From PALSA-911 sp963743035 (GTDB lineage: Bacteria > Pseudomonadota > Alphaproteobacteria > Acetobacterales > Acetobacteraceae), in the NCBI GenBank assembly GCA_963743035.1, contig CAVUOB010000016.1:40601-104600 (forward strand): a DNA stretch of 64,000 bases, written 5' to 3'. The translations under genes and the position numbers were made by a program. Position 1 is the first letter of the stretch; every line of letters starts with the position of its first letter. Shown piece by piece: positions 18,306 through 27,793 of the stretch. The notes under the pieces are model-generated. The model did no database searches. It was not told the DNA's origin and saw only the letters and a program-made list of their open reading frames with translations.

Positions 18306-19820
18306 TTACAGTGGCAAACTTCCCTGGAGAACCGGCTTGGCGCCGTCGGCGCGGGCGCCGATCTCGCCGTCGGCGAAGCGCAGCCGCAGTTTCGCGCCGG
18401 GCGCGACGGCGGCGGCACTGGTCAGCGGGTGGCCGGCAGGGTCGGTAACCAGGGCGTAGCCGCGCGCCAGCACCGCCATCGGCGAGACGGCTTCCAGCCG
18501 GGCGGCCGAACCGTCGAGCCGGGCGCGGGCCTCGCGCAGGGACGCGCGCAGCGGCGCGTCGGTCAGGCGCGCCAGGGTGCGGGCACTGCGGTTCCTGGCT
18601 CCGGCCAGCGCATGGCGCAGGCCGCCGGTCAGCCGGGCGCTGGCCAGGCCGAGGGCTGCGCTGCGGCCGGCGACCAGATTGGGCAAGGCGAGCCGCAGGC
18701 GGAGAGAGCGGTCGTCCAGTCCGCGGCGCGCCGTCAGGATCATGGCGGGCAGGTCGGGCAGGCGCCGCTCTACCGCGAGCAAGCCGGTCCGGCGCGCGGC
18801 CAGCAGGTTGGGCAGGGCCAGGCTCAGCCGTTCTGCCCGGTCGTCCAGGCGCTGGCGCGCGGTGCCGAGCAAAGCGGGCAGGTCGGGCAGGCCGCGCTCG
18901 GCGCGCGACAGGGCGAGCCGGCGTTCCTGCAGCAGGCGGTTCAGTGCGCCGGTCAGCCGCGCGGTCTTCTGCTGGATGTCGCCCAGCAGGTCGGCGCGGG
19001 CGGGAATGGCCATTTCCGCCGCCGCGGTCGGGGTCGGCGCGCGGCGGTCGGAGGCGAAGTCGATCAGCGTGGTGTCGGTCTCGTGGCCGACGGCGGAGAT
19101 CAGCGGAATGCGGCAGGCGGCGGCGGCGCGCACCACGATTTCCTCGTTGAAGGCCATCAGGTCTTCCAGGCTGCCGCCGCCGCGGGCGATGATCAACACG
19201 TCCGGCCGGGGGATCGGGCCGCCGGGCGCGATCGCGTCGAACCCGGCGATCGCGGCGGCGATCTTCTGCGCCGCGCCTTCGCCCTGCACCGGCACTGGCC
19301 AGAGCAGGATCATGCGCGGGAAGCGCCGGGCGATGGTGGTCTTGATGTCCTGGATCACCGCGCCCTTCTCGGACGTCACCACCCCGATCACCCGCGGCAG
19401 CATCGGCAGGATGCGCTTGCGTGCGGCGTCGAACAGACCTTCCGCGCCCAGGCGGACCTTCAGCATCTCGATCTTCGCCAGCAGCGCGCCGGCGCCGGCA
19501 TATTCCATCCGCTCGACGATCAGCTGGTAGGACGAGCGTTCGCCGTAGGACGACACCTTGCCGGTGGCGATCACCTCGACGCCGTTCTCCGGCTCCATGC
19601 CCAGGCGGGAGACGGCGTATTTCCACACCACGCCGGCGATCTTGCCGCCCTCGTCCTTCAGCGAGAAATAGATATGGCCGGAGGGGTAGCGCTTCACCTC
19701 GGTCAGCTCGCCGCGCACCCGCACCCGGCCGAAATTCTCCTCCAGCGTGCGCTTCACCGCGCTGGAGATTTCGCTGACCGTGTATTCGGGCAGATTCGAC
19801 AAAGGCCGGGTTTCGTTCAT
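18306..19820 (-). CDS. xseA: Exodeoxyribonuclease VII large subunit
   Basis: Single-strand DNA exonuclease subunit, 504 residues. The N-terminal OB-fold has VRVRGELTEVKRYPSGHIYFSLKD (about 33-56). The catalytic core contains GVVTSEKGAVIQDI, ARGGGSLEDLMAFNEEIVVRAA and PLISAVGHETDTTLIDF (about 150-260). A long C-terminal helical region holds four repeated RRLPDLPALL-type segments (about 290-420) before the conserved ARGYALVTD end. The start MNETRPLSNLPEYTVSEIS at 19820 agrees with the family. It is divergent from purD, only 49 bp away. xseB is not in the window. Confidence 0.96.
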   Translation of the reverse strand: MNETRPLSNLPEYTVSEISSAVKRTLEENFGRVRVRGELTEVKRYPSGHIYFSLKDEGGKIAGVVWKYAVSRLGMEPENGVEVIATGKVSSYGERSSYQLIVERMEYAGAGALLAKIEMLKVRLGAEGLFDAARKRILPMLPRVIGVVTSEKGAVIQDIKTTIARRFPRMILLWPVPVQGEGAAQKIAAAIAGFDAIAPGGPIPRPDVLIIARGGGSLEDLMAFNEEIVVRAAAACRIPLISAVGHETDTTLIDFASDRRAPTPTAAAEMAIPARADLLGDIQQKTARLTGALNRLLQERRLALSRAERGLPDLPALLGTARQRLDDRAERLSLALPNLLAARRTGLLAVERRLPDLPAMILTARRGLDDRSLRLRLALPNLVAGRSAALGLASARLTGGLRHALAGARNRSARTLARLTDAPLRASLREARARLDGSAARLEAVSPMAVLARGYALVTDPAGHPLTSAAAVAPGAKLRLRFADGEIGARADGAKPVLQGSLPL

Positions 19821-19869
19821 GCCCCCAGCCTATGCTAAGGGCCGCCGCAGGTGAACAAGGGGCTGAACG

Positions 19870-21141
19870 ATGCGAGTGCTTGTGGTCGGTTCTGGCGGAC
19901 GGGAGCACGCGCTGTGCTGGAAGATCGCCGCCAGTCCGTTGCTGAAAAAACTCTGGTGCGCGCCGGGCAATCCCGGCATCGCTGCGGTGGCGGAATGCGT
20001 GGACATCGACGCAATGGACATCCCCTCGCTGGTCGCCTTCGCCCAGGACAACGAGGTCGACCTGGTGTTCCCCGGCCCGGAGGCGCCGCTGGTCGCCGGC
20101 ATTACCGATGCGATGAACGACGCCGGCATCGCCTGCTGCGGCCCGTCCAGGGAGGCCGCTCAGCTGGAAGGCAGCAAGACCTTCACGAAGGAATTATGCG
20201 ATGCCGCGAACATCCCGACCGCGCGCTGGGAACGGTTCGAGGACAGCGAGGCGGCCAAGGAATTCGTCCGCCGGCGCGGCGCGCCGATCGTGGTGAAGGC
20301 GGACGGCCTGGCCGCCGGCAAGGGCGTCGTGGTCGCGGCCACGGTGGCCGAGGCGGTGGCGGCGATCGAGACCATGATGCAGGACCGCGCCTTCGGCGAG
20401 GCCGGTGCGTCGGTCGTCATCGAGGAATGCATGCTCGGCGAGGAGGTGTCGCTGTTCGCGCTATGCGACGGGGAGGTGGCACTGCCGTTCGGCTCCGCCC
20501 AGGATCACAAGCGCGTGGGCGACGGCGATACCGGCCCGAACACCGGCGGCATGGGCTCTTATTCGCCGGTGCCGGTGTTCACGCCGGAGCTGGAGCAGTG
20601 GGCGATGGAGCGCATCGTGCGGCCGGCGCTGGCGGAGATGGTGCGCCGGGGCACCCCGTTCCGCGGCATCCTGTATGCCGGGCTGATGCTGACCGCAGAC
20701 GGCCCGAAGCTGATCGAATTCAATGCCCGCTTCGGCGATCCCGAGTGCCAGGTGCTGCTGCTGAAATTGCGCTCGGACCTGCTGCCGGCGCTGCAGGCCG
20801 CCTGCGACGGGGAGCTCAGGCATTTCGACCTGCGCTGGCATGACGGCGCCTCGATCGGCGTGGTCATGGCGGCCCCCGGCTATCCGGAGGCGCCACAGCG
20901 CGGCAGCGCGATTCGCGGCCTGGCGCGGGCCGCCGCGCTGGCGGACGTGCAGGTCTTCCACGCCGGCACCAGCGCCGATGCGGACGGCACGATCCGCGCC
21001 GCCGGCGGGCGGGTGTTGACGGTCTGCGCCACCGGGGCGGACCTGGCCGCCGCGCGCGACGCCGCCTATCGGGCGGTGCACGAGATCGACTGGCCGGAGG
21101 GATTCTGCCGCCACGATATCGGCCATCGCGCGCTCGGCTGA
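19870..21141 (+). CDS. purD: Phosphoribosylamine-glycine ligase
   Basis: ATP-dependent ligation of glycine to 5-phosphoribosylamine, second step of purine synthesis. 423 residues, ATP-grasp family. N-terminal MRVLVVGSGGREHALCWKIA; ATP-grasp core with APIVVKADGLAAGKGVVVA (about 140), GPNTGGMGSYSPVP (about 222) and the metal-binding LIEFNARFGDPECQ (about 280). The C-terminal domain is complete. It is divergent from xseA with no other pur gene nearby, as is usual for alphaproteobacterial purD. Confidence 0.97.
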   Translation: MRVLVVGSGGREHALCWKIAASPLLKKLWCAPGNPGIAAVAECVDIDAMDIPSLVAFAQDNEVDLVFPGPEAPLVAGITDAMNDAGIACCGPSREAAQLEGSKTFTKELCDAANIPTARWERFEDSEAAKEFVRRRGAPIVVKADGLAAGKGVVVAATVAEAVAAIETMMQDRAFGEAGASVVIEECMLGEEVSLFALCDGEVALPFGSAQDHKRVGDGDTGPNTGGMGSYSPVPVFTPELEQWAMERIVRPALAEMVRRGTPFRGILYAGLMLTADGPKLIEFNARFGDPECQVLLLKLRSDLLPALQAACDGELRHFDLRWHDGASIGVVMAAPGYPEAPQRGSAIRGLARAAALADVQVFHAGTSADADGTIRAAGGRVLTVCATGADLAAARDAAYRAVHEIDWPEGFCRHDIGHRALG

Positions 21142-21168
21142 CAGGGTAAGTGAGGCGGGGGCGAGGCC

Positions 21169-21429
21169 TCAGTGCAGGTGCAGCACCGCGGCGGGATGGC
21201 TCCATTTCGCCGGCTGGATCAGCCCGGCCGAGGCGACGCGGACCGAATAAAGCCGACCGTCCAGCTTGGCTTCCCAGAAATCCAGGAACTTGCGCAGCAC
21301 CGGGTAGCAGGGAGCGATGTCGAGGTCCTGCCAGATATAGGTCTGCAGGATCTCCGGATGGTCGGGCAGGCGGTAGAGGATTTCGGCGGTGGTCAGGCGG
21401 TAATCCTGCAACTGCTTGGCGAGGCTCAT
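21169..21429 (-). CDS. Usg family protein
   Basis: 86 residues: MSLAKQLQDYRLTTAEILYRLPDHPEILQTYIWQDLDIAPCYPVLRKFLDFWEAKLDG..., the signature of the alphaproteobacterial Usg family, whose function is not established. The ATG at 21429 is preferred to in-frame ATGs up to 21495 because the family begins with short leaders before the QDYRLTT motif. It is convergent with purD and faces away from groES. Confidence 0.9.
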   Translation of the reverse strand: MSLAKQLQDYRLTTAEILYRLPDHPEILQTYIWQDLDIAPCYPVLRKFLDFWEAKLDGRLYSVRVASAGLIQPAKWSHPAAVLHLH

Positions 21430-21581
21430 CTGCGTTCGTCTCCGTGACATCTCCATCGGCGGTTCAACGGGCCTCCCCCCATATCGTTCCGGCATCTGAT
21501 GACCGGATTCTGCCGAGTGTCATCAGCATGACATGCGGGCAGGGGGGCTGCGCAAGAAAAAACCGCAGTCATTCCAATGCA

Positions 21582-21608
21582 TTAGCACTCGTCATAACAG
21601 AGTGCTGC
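21582..21608. promoter_or_regulatory. CIRCE operator 1 (HrcA site)
   Basis: TTAGCACTC (21582-21590), 9-nt spacer, GAGTGCTGC (21600-21608). It matches the CIRCE consensus TTAGCACTC-N9-GAGTGCTAA except for the last two bases. It lies just upstream of the -35 of the groESL promoter, where HrcA binding would hinder polymerase. Confidence 0.9.
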
Positions 21609-21614
21609 CGAAAG

Positions 21615-21643
21615 CTTGACTCCCGGCCCGCAAAGCCCTAGAT
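21615..21643 (+). promoter_or_regulatory. groESL promoter
   Basis: CTTGAC (21615-21620), 17-bp spacer, CTAGAT (21638-21643). This fits the alphaproteobacterial vegetative consensus CTTGAC-N17-CTATAT with one change in the -10. Transcription should begin near 21650, inside CIRCE 2. Confidence 0.8.
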
Positions 21644-21645
21644 CG

Positions 21646-21672
21646 CTGGCACTCTCGAGAGGAGAGTGCTAA
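21646..21672. promoter_or_regulatory. CIRCE operator 2 (HrcA site)
   Basis: CTGGCACTC (21646-21654), 9-nt spacer, GAGTGCTAA (21664-21672). The right half is perfect and the left half differs at two positions. It overlaps the predicted transcription start of groESL. Confidence 0.92.
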
Positions 21673-21765
21673 CGGCTGGTTGCGGTGCCTGATGGGGCCG
21701 AGGCTGGCTGAAGCAGATCGAGCGTCCAATCACACTCTGACAGACATCAACTAGGAGCGATCCGC

Positions 21766-22083
21766 ATGAAGTTCCGCCCCCTCCACGACCGGGTCGTGGT
21801 CCGCCGGCTGAATGCCGAGGAAAAGACCCGCGGTGGCATCATCATTCCCGACACCGCGCAGGAAAAGCCGATGGAAGGCGAGGTTATCGCGGTTGGCCCG
21901 GGTGCTCGCAATGAGGCCGGCCAGATCGTCGCCCTCGACGTCAAGGCCGGCGACCGCATCCTGTTCGGCAAGTGGTCCGGCACTGAAGTGAAGCTCGATG
22001 GCGAGGAGCTCCTGATCATGAAGGAGTCCGACATCATGGGCATCATCGAAGGCTCGCCCGCCAACAAGAAGAAGGCCGCCTGA
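21766..22083 (+). CDS. groES: Co-chaperonin GroES
   Basis: Seven-membered lid of the GroEL folding chamber, 105 residues. MKFRPLHDRVVVRRLNAEEKTRGGIIIPDTAQEKPMEGEVIAVGPG is the family N-terminus with its mobile loop (about 17-33). The C-terminal part has GDRILFGKWSGTEVKLDGEELLIMKESDIMGI. TAGGAG lies 7 bases before the ATG. It forms an operon with groEL (59 bp apart) under two CIRCE operators, so HrcA heat-shock control is expected; hrcA itself is not in the window. Confidence 0.98.
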   Translation: MKFRPLHDRVVVRRLNAEEKTRGGIIIPDTAQEKPMEGEVIAVGPGARNEAGQIVALDVKAGDRILFGKWSGTEVKLDGEELLIMKESDIMGIIEGSPANKKKAA

Positions 22084-22142
22084 TCCGCCACCGGATCTGG
22101 CTGTCTTTGCTACACGCAAGCTGAATCAGAAGGATAGAACAC

Positions 22143-23786
<1,644 letters not shown>

Positions 23787-23863
23787 TCCCTCGCGGGGCT
23801 GGCGGGGCAACCTGCCAGCTTCGGGGGACAGAGTTCCGGTCACTCGTGCAAGACCAGAAGGCA

Positions 23864-23887
23864 GGGGCGGACCGCAAGGTCTGCCCC
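23864..23887 (+). terminator. Terminator after groEL
   Basis: GGGGCGGACC-GCAA-GGTCTGCCCC, a 10-bp stem with one G-T pair and a GCAA loop, lies about 80 bp after the groEL stop. The rest of 23787-24128 has no gene; its second half, AT-richer than the surroundings, should be the promoter and 5' leader of the first cold-shock gene. Confidence 0.7.
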
Positions 23888-24128
23888 TATCCTTGTGGAG
23901 TTGGGCATTTTTACCAGTAAATCCGGCAACAATTCCGGCCGTTGCAATATGCTTGCGACTGTCGTTGACATTGGCGCAGGATTCTGCCTCAATTAAAGTA
24001 CGCAATCGTATTTTGGCTGGCTTGCTGCGCTTCCCCTCTGTCGGGTGCTCTCAAGACGTTCCAAAGGCCCGGTTGTCTACGTGTCGTGCGATCCCGCACG
24101 ATGCACACAGACGGAGAGAGACGCAGTT

Positions 24129-24332
24129 ATGGCTATCGGTACGGTCAAGTGGTTCAACACCACGAAGGGTTTCGGGTTCATCATGCCGCAGGATGGGGGC
24201 AAGGATGTTTTTGTTCACATCACCGCGGTTCAGGCTGCCGGCCTGCGCGGCCTGAATGAAGGCCAGAAGGTGAGCTACGAAGTCGCCATGGAACGTGGCA
24301 AGGCTGCCGCCACCAACCTCAAAATCGCCTGA
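24129..24332 (+). CDS. Cold-shock protein (CspA family), first copy
   Basis: 67-residue single-strand nucleic-acid chaperone. MAIGTVKWFNTTKGFGFIMPQDGGKDVFVHITAV contains both RNP motifs (KGFGFI and VFVHI). The ATG at 24129 follows GGAGAGAGACGC; the frame is open to 24045 but that part is leader. It differs from the second copy at only a few residues (NTTKGFGF against NATKGYGF; RGLNEG against KGLNDG; NLKIA against DLRLA). A leader of about 150-200 nt fits cold-shock control at RNA level. Confidence 0.96.
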   Translation: MAIGTVKWFNTTKGFGFIMPQDGGKDVFVHITAVQAAGLRGLNEGQKVSYEVAMERGKAAATNLKIA

Positions 24333-24565
24333 GATCCACCCGGAGCGGCGCGGCGTTGCCATGATCGCATTTGCCATGACGAAGGTTGCCCAATCGCACC
24401 TGAAGCTGTCGAATACGATTCTGGTTCAGCCGGTGGCGGCGACGCCATCGGTGGCCCGCTCCGGGCCCCTTATGCCCTTCACGGCCCGTGACGCCGTTCG
24501 TGGGGCGCATTTTCCCCCCGCCACACACGCCGAACGTGCTGTGCCTGCATAGGAGTTGATCGATC

Positions 24566-24769
24566 ATGGCCATTGGAACCGTGAAGTGGTTCAATGCAAC
24601 CAAGGGATATGGCTTCATCATGCCGCAGGATGGCGGCAAGGATGTGTTCGTCCATATCACCGCCGTCCAGGCCGCCGGCCTGAAGGGCCTGAACGACGGC
24701 CAGAAAGTCAGTTACGAAGTGGCGATGGAGCGCGGCAAGGCCGCTGCCACCGATCTGCGCCTGGCGTAA
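24566..24769 (+). CDS. Cold-shock protein (CspA family), second copy
   Basis: 67 residues, MAIGTVKWFNATKGYGFIMPQDGGKDVFVHITAV..., the same fold and RNP motifs as its upstream neighbour. TAGGAG lies before the ATG at 24566. The 233 bp between the copies contains no gene and could hold a separate promoter and leader. The pair looks like a local duplication in which protein sequence was kept while the leader diverged. Confidence 0.96.
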   Translation: MAIGTVKWFNATKGYGFIMPQDGGKDVFVHITAVQAAGLKGLNDGQKVSYEVAMERGKAAATDLRLA

Positions 24770-24818
24770 GCCGACTTCCTTCATAGCCTGGGATTCGATC
24801 GACCCCTGCTTGCGTGAG

Positions 24819-24838
24819 GGCCGCGCTTGGTTGCGGCC
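24819..24838. terminator. Hairpin after second cold-shock gene
   Basis: GGCCGC, 8-base loop (gcttggtt), GCGGCC. It lies between convergent csp and the antiporter gene. The stem is short but GC-rich, with no T run. Confidence 0.5.
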
Positions 24839-24862
24839 TGGCCGTATGCCGGACCATGGGCC

Positions 24863-26575
24863 TTACTTCGACAGGTCGCCACGGGCGTGCACCAGCATGG
24901 TGTGCGCGATTTCCCGCTCGCCCATGACGACCATGCTGGCGCCATGGCTGGTGAGGTGGGCGACCTCCTCGTCGTGATGCGCGCGGGCGATGATGTCGAG
25001 GCCGGGATTGATCGCCCGCGCCTGCTCGACGATCTGTCCGGCCTCGAACGCATCCGGTATGGCCACCAGCAGGATCCGCGCCTGCTCCAGATTGGCCGCC
25101 TGCAGCACCGCCGGCTGGGCGCCGTTGCCGGAAATCACCCGCATTGCCGCGTCGTGCGGCGCGGCCGCGAAATCGCGGCTCGCCTCGATCACCAGTAGCG
25201 GCCAGTGCTCCCGTAGCAAACTCTCCCCGACCAGCCGGCCGACACGCCCGAAGCCGACGAGCACGGCATGGTCAGCCAGATCGGTCTTGGGAATTTCCTC
25301 CCGTGCCACCGCCCGCGGCGCCGGCGCGGCCGCCGCCGGGGCCTGCGCCGGCCGGCCTGGCGCGACGGGGGCCGGCCTCGCGACCAGGCGTTCCACCAGG
25401 CCCATCAGCACCGGGTTGAGGAAGATCGTCAGGATCGAGCTGCCGAGAATGAGGTCGCGTGCCAGCGGCGGCAGCAGCTGCTGGCGTATGCCGAGCTCGG
25501 CCAGGATGAACGAGAACTCGCCAATCTGCGCCAGCCCGGCGCCGACCACCAGCGCGGTGCCGAGCGGCTGGCGCATCAGGCGCAGCAGCAGGAAAGCGGC
25601 CCCGGCATTGCCGATCAGGATCACCAGGCAGGTGGCGATCAGCGCGACGGGGTGGTGCAGCAGGATGCCGGGATTGAACAGCATGCCGACGGAGACGAAG
25701 AACAGCACCGCGAAGGCGTCGCGCAGCGGCAGGGTTTCCTCCGCGGCGCGCTGGCTGAGCTGCGATTCGCTCAGCACCATGCCGGCGAAGAAGGCGCCGA
25801 GCGCGAAGGACACGCCGAACAGCTCCGACGCGGCGAAGGCGACGCACAGCGCCACCGCCAGCACGGAGAGGCGGAACAGCTCGCGCGAGCCGGTATGGGC
25901 GACATAATGCAGGATGGCGGGAATGACCCGGCGGCCGAACCCCAGCATCAGGGCCACGAAGGCGGCGACCTTGCCGAGCGTGATGGCGATGGTCTTCGCC
26001 AGGGCGACGGTATCGGGGCCGGCGGCGCCAGGCACGTCCTTCAGCACGTCCGACAGCGTCGGCAGCAGCACGAGGGCGACCACGGTCAGCAGGTCCTGCA
26101 CCACCAGCCAGCCGACCGCGATGCGCCCGATGCTGCTGTCCATCAGCCGGCGTTCCTGCAGGCCGCGCAGCAGCACCACGGTGCTGGCGATGGAGAGCGC
26201 CAGGCCGAAGACGATGCCGGCGCCGATCGACCAGCCGAGCAGATGCGCCAGCGCCATGCCCAGCGCGGAGCTGGCGAGGATCTGCAGCACCGCGCCGGGG
26301 AAGGCGATGGCGCGGACCGAGATCAGGTCGCGCAGCGAGAAATGCAACCCGACGCCGAACATCAGCAGGATGACGCCGAGCTCGGCGAGCTGCACGGCAA
26401 GGCTCTGGTCGGCGACGAAGCCCGGCGTGAACGGGCCGATGACGACGCCGGCGAGCAGGTAGCCGATCAGCGGCGAGATCCGGAACCGGTTCGCCAGGGT
26501 TCCCAGCACGAAGGCGAGGCCGATGCCGGCGACGATAATGGTGATCAGCGGCGGCGAGTGGCCCATCAGCGGCAT
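24863..26575 (-). CDS. KefB/YbaL-type monovalent cation:proton antiporter (CPA2)
   Basis: 570 residues. About 12 membrane helices make up residues 8-390: the Na+/H+ exchanger domain with YLLAGVVIGP, ELGVILLMFGVGLHFS, SIASTVVLLRGLQ and GLAQIGEFSFILAELG. After an Ala/Pro linker (about 400-425) comes a TrkA-N (RCK) domain starting AVLVGFGRVGRLVGESLLRE (Rossmann GxGxxG) and ending in an ARAHHDEEV-type segment. This matches YbaL/KefB proteins, which exchange K+ or other cations for protons under nucleotide or ligand control. It is single, convergent with csp. The ion and ligand cannot be read from sequence. Confidence 0.92.
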   Translation of the reverse strand: MPLMGHSPPLITIIVAGIGLAFVLGTLANRFRISPLIGYLLAGVVIGPFTPGFVADQSLAVQLAELGVILLMFGVGLHFSLRDLISVRAIAFPGAVLQILASSALGMALAHLLGWSIGAGIVFGLALSIASTVVLLRGLQERRLMDSSIGRIAVGWLVVQDLLTVVALVLLPTLSDVLKDVPGAAGPDTVALAKTIAITLGKVAAFVALMLGFGRRVIPAILHYVAHTGSRELFRLSVLAVALCVAFAASELFGVSFALGAFFAGMVLSESQLSQRAAEETLPLRDAFAVLFFVSVGMLFNPGILLHHPVALIATCLVILIGNAGAAFLLLRLMRQPLGTALVVGAGLAQIGEFSFILAELGIRQQLLPPLARDLILGSSILTIFLNPVLMGLVERLVARPAPVAPGRPAQAPAAAAPAPRAVAREEIPKTDLADHAVLVGFGRVGRLVGESLLREHWPLLVIEASRDFAAAPHDAAMRVISGNGAQPAVLQAANLEQARILLVAIPDAFEAGQIVEQARAINPGLDIIARAHHDEEVAHLTSHGASMVVMGEREIAHTMLVHARGDLSK

Positions 26576-26730
26576 GCCTTCAGGCCGGATCGGCCAGTTT
26601 GGGGGCGGGTTTGCGGAACTCCCTTATCGTACAGCAATTGCCGGGGTGCGGAAACCAAGAAGCGACATTAAGTTTATGAAATTGCAGGCAAACCAATCAC
26701 GCAGTCCGATCGATGTCGTCACGATCTGTG

Positions 26731-27618
26731 TCAGCCAGCCCAGGCGGCTTCGGGCAGCTTGCCGAAGAACCCGGCGATTTCCGCGCTGGCCAGGTCGGGA
26801 TCTTCCCAATGCGGGAAATGGCCGACGCCGGGCAGCGGCCTGAAATCGACATCGGTGAAGAACTCGCCCATCCGGTCGCCCCACGCGGCCGGCAGCACCG
26901 AACCGCCCTCGCCCCAGCGGCAGCAGGTCGGCACCGTGATCGGCGCGGGCCGCGGCGCCTCGCCGCGCAGCATCGCCAGGCGGGCGGCGTTGTTGGAGAT
27001 GTACCAGTTGAAGCCGCCCTGCAGGTTGCCGGGCTTCAGGAAGTTGTCGACCCAGGCCTCGATGTCGTTGTCGAAGGCGTCCTTGCGCATCGACCAGTGG
27101 CGCAGGAAATGGGAGAAATACAGCCGGCACGCCTCGCGTGAGCTGGCGACCATCTCCGCCGCCCAGGGCAGCTGGTGGAAGAACTGGTACCAGATCTCCT
27201 TCAAATGGTCCGGCGCCGCGCCGCGCGGGCCGATGCCGGGATAGGGGCAGTCGAAGAAGAACAGCCCGGCCACGCGCGGGCCATGGGAGCGGGCGATGGA
27301 CTGACCGACATAGGCGCCGACGTCATGCGCGACGATGCCGCATTTGCCCACGCCCAGCGCATCCAGCACCGCCAGCATATCGGCGGCATGCACGTCGGAA
27401 CCGGCCTTGTCGGTGGGGCCGGGGTCCGGCTTGTCGCTGTCGCCGAAGCCGCGCAGATCCGGCGCGATCAGCAGGAAGCGGCCGGCCAGCCGGTCCATCA
27501 CCTTGTGCCAGACGGCGGCGAATTCCGGCCAGCCATGCAGCAGCAGGATCGGCCGCCCGCTGCCGGCGCGCCAGACATTGAAGTTCAGGCCGTTCGCGTG
27601 GACGCGGATCTGTTCCAA
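26731..27618 (-). CDS. Alpha/beta hydrolase, epoxide hydrolase/haloacid dehalogenase type
   Basis: 295 residues. The oxyanion motif LLLHGWPE is near residue 27 and the nucleophile elbow GIVAHDVGAYVG (Asp in HDVGA) near 100. The C-terminal His lies in PGVGHFPHWEDPDL. The HDxGA elbow with Asp nucleophile and the GWP motif are those of soluble epoxide hydrolases and haloacetate dehalogenases. The acid residue is less clear (RWGEGGSVLP). Starts at ATG 27618, preceded by GGAGGGAAAG on the minus strand. Which of the two activities applies cannot be decided. Confidence 0.87.
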   Translation of the reverse strand: MEQIRVHANGLNFNVWRAGSGRPILLLHGWPEFAAVWHKVMDRLAGRFLLIAPDLRGFGDSDKPDPGPTDKAGSDVHAADMLAVLDALGVGKCGIVAHDVGAYVGQSIARSHGPRVAGLFFFDCPYPGIGPRGAAPDHLKEIWYQFFHQLPWAAEMVASSREACRLYFSHFLRHWSMRKDAFDNDIEAWVDNFLKPGNLQGGFNWYISNNAARLAMLRGEAPRPAPITVPTCCRWGEGGSVLPAAWGDRMGEFFTDVDFRPLPGVGHFPHWEDPDLASAEIAGFFGKLPEAAWAG

Positions 27619-27644
27619 GTCTTTCCCTCCTCTGTTCTTCTTCC

Positions 27645-27756
27645 TCTCCCCCGCTTGGGGGAGAGGGCGGGGTGAGGGGAAAGACAGTGCTGCCGCCGGC
27701 TTGTCCTTGGGGCCCCTTACCCCTCCCTCTCCGCGAAACTGGGGGGAGGGTGCTTC
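27645..27756. repeat. G/C-tract intergenic repeat
   Basis: A C-tract/G-tract palindrome (cctctcccccgc and gggggagaggg) is followed by ggggtgagggg, then 50 bp later by cccctccctctccgcg and ggggggagggtg. It looks like the dispersed, non-coding palindrome family common between alphaproteobacterial genes. There is no coding potential. Confidence 0.5.
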
Positions 27757-27793
27757 TTCTGCGTCCTCAGCCTGCGGGAAGGCGGAGATGGGA

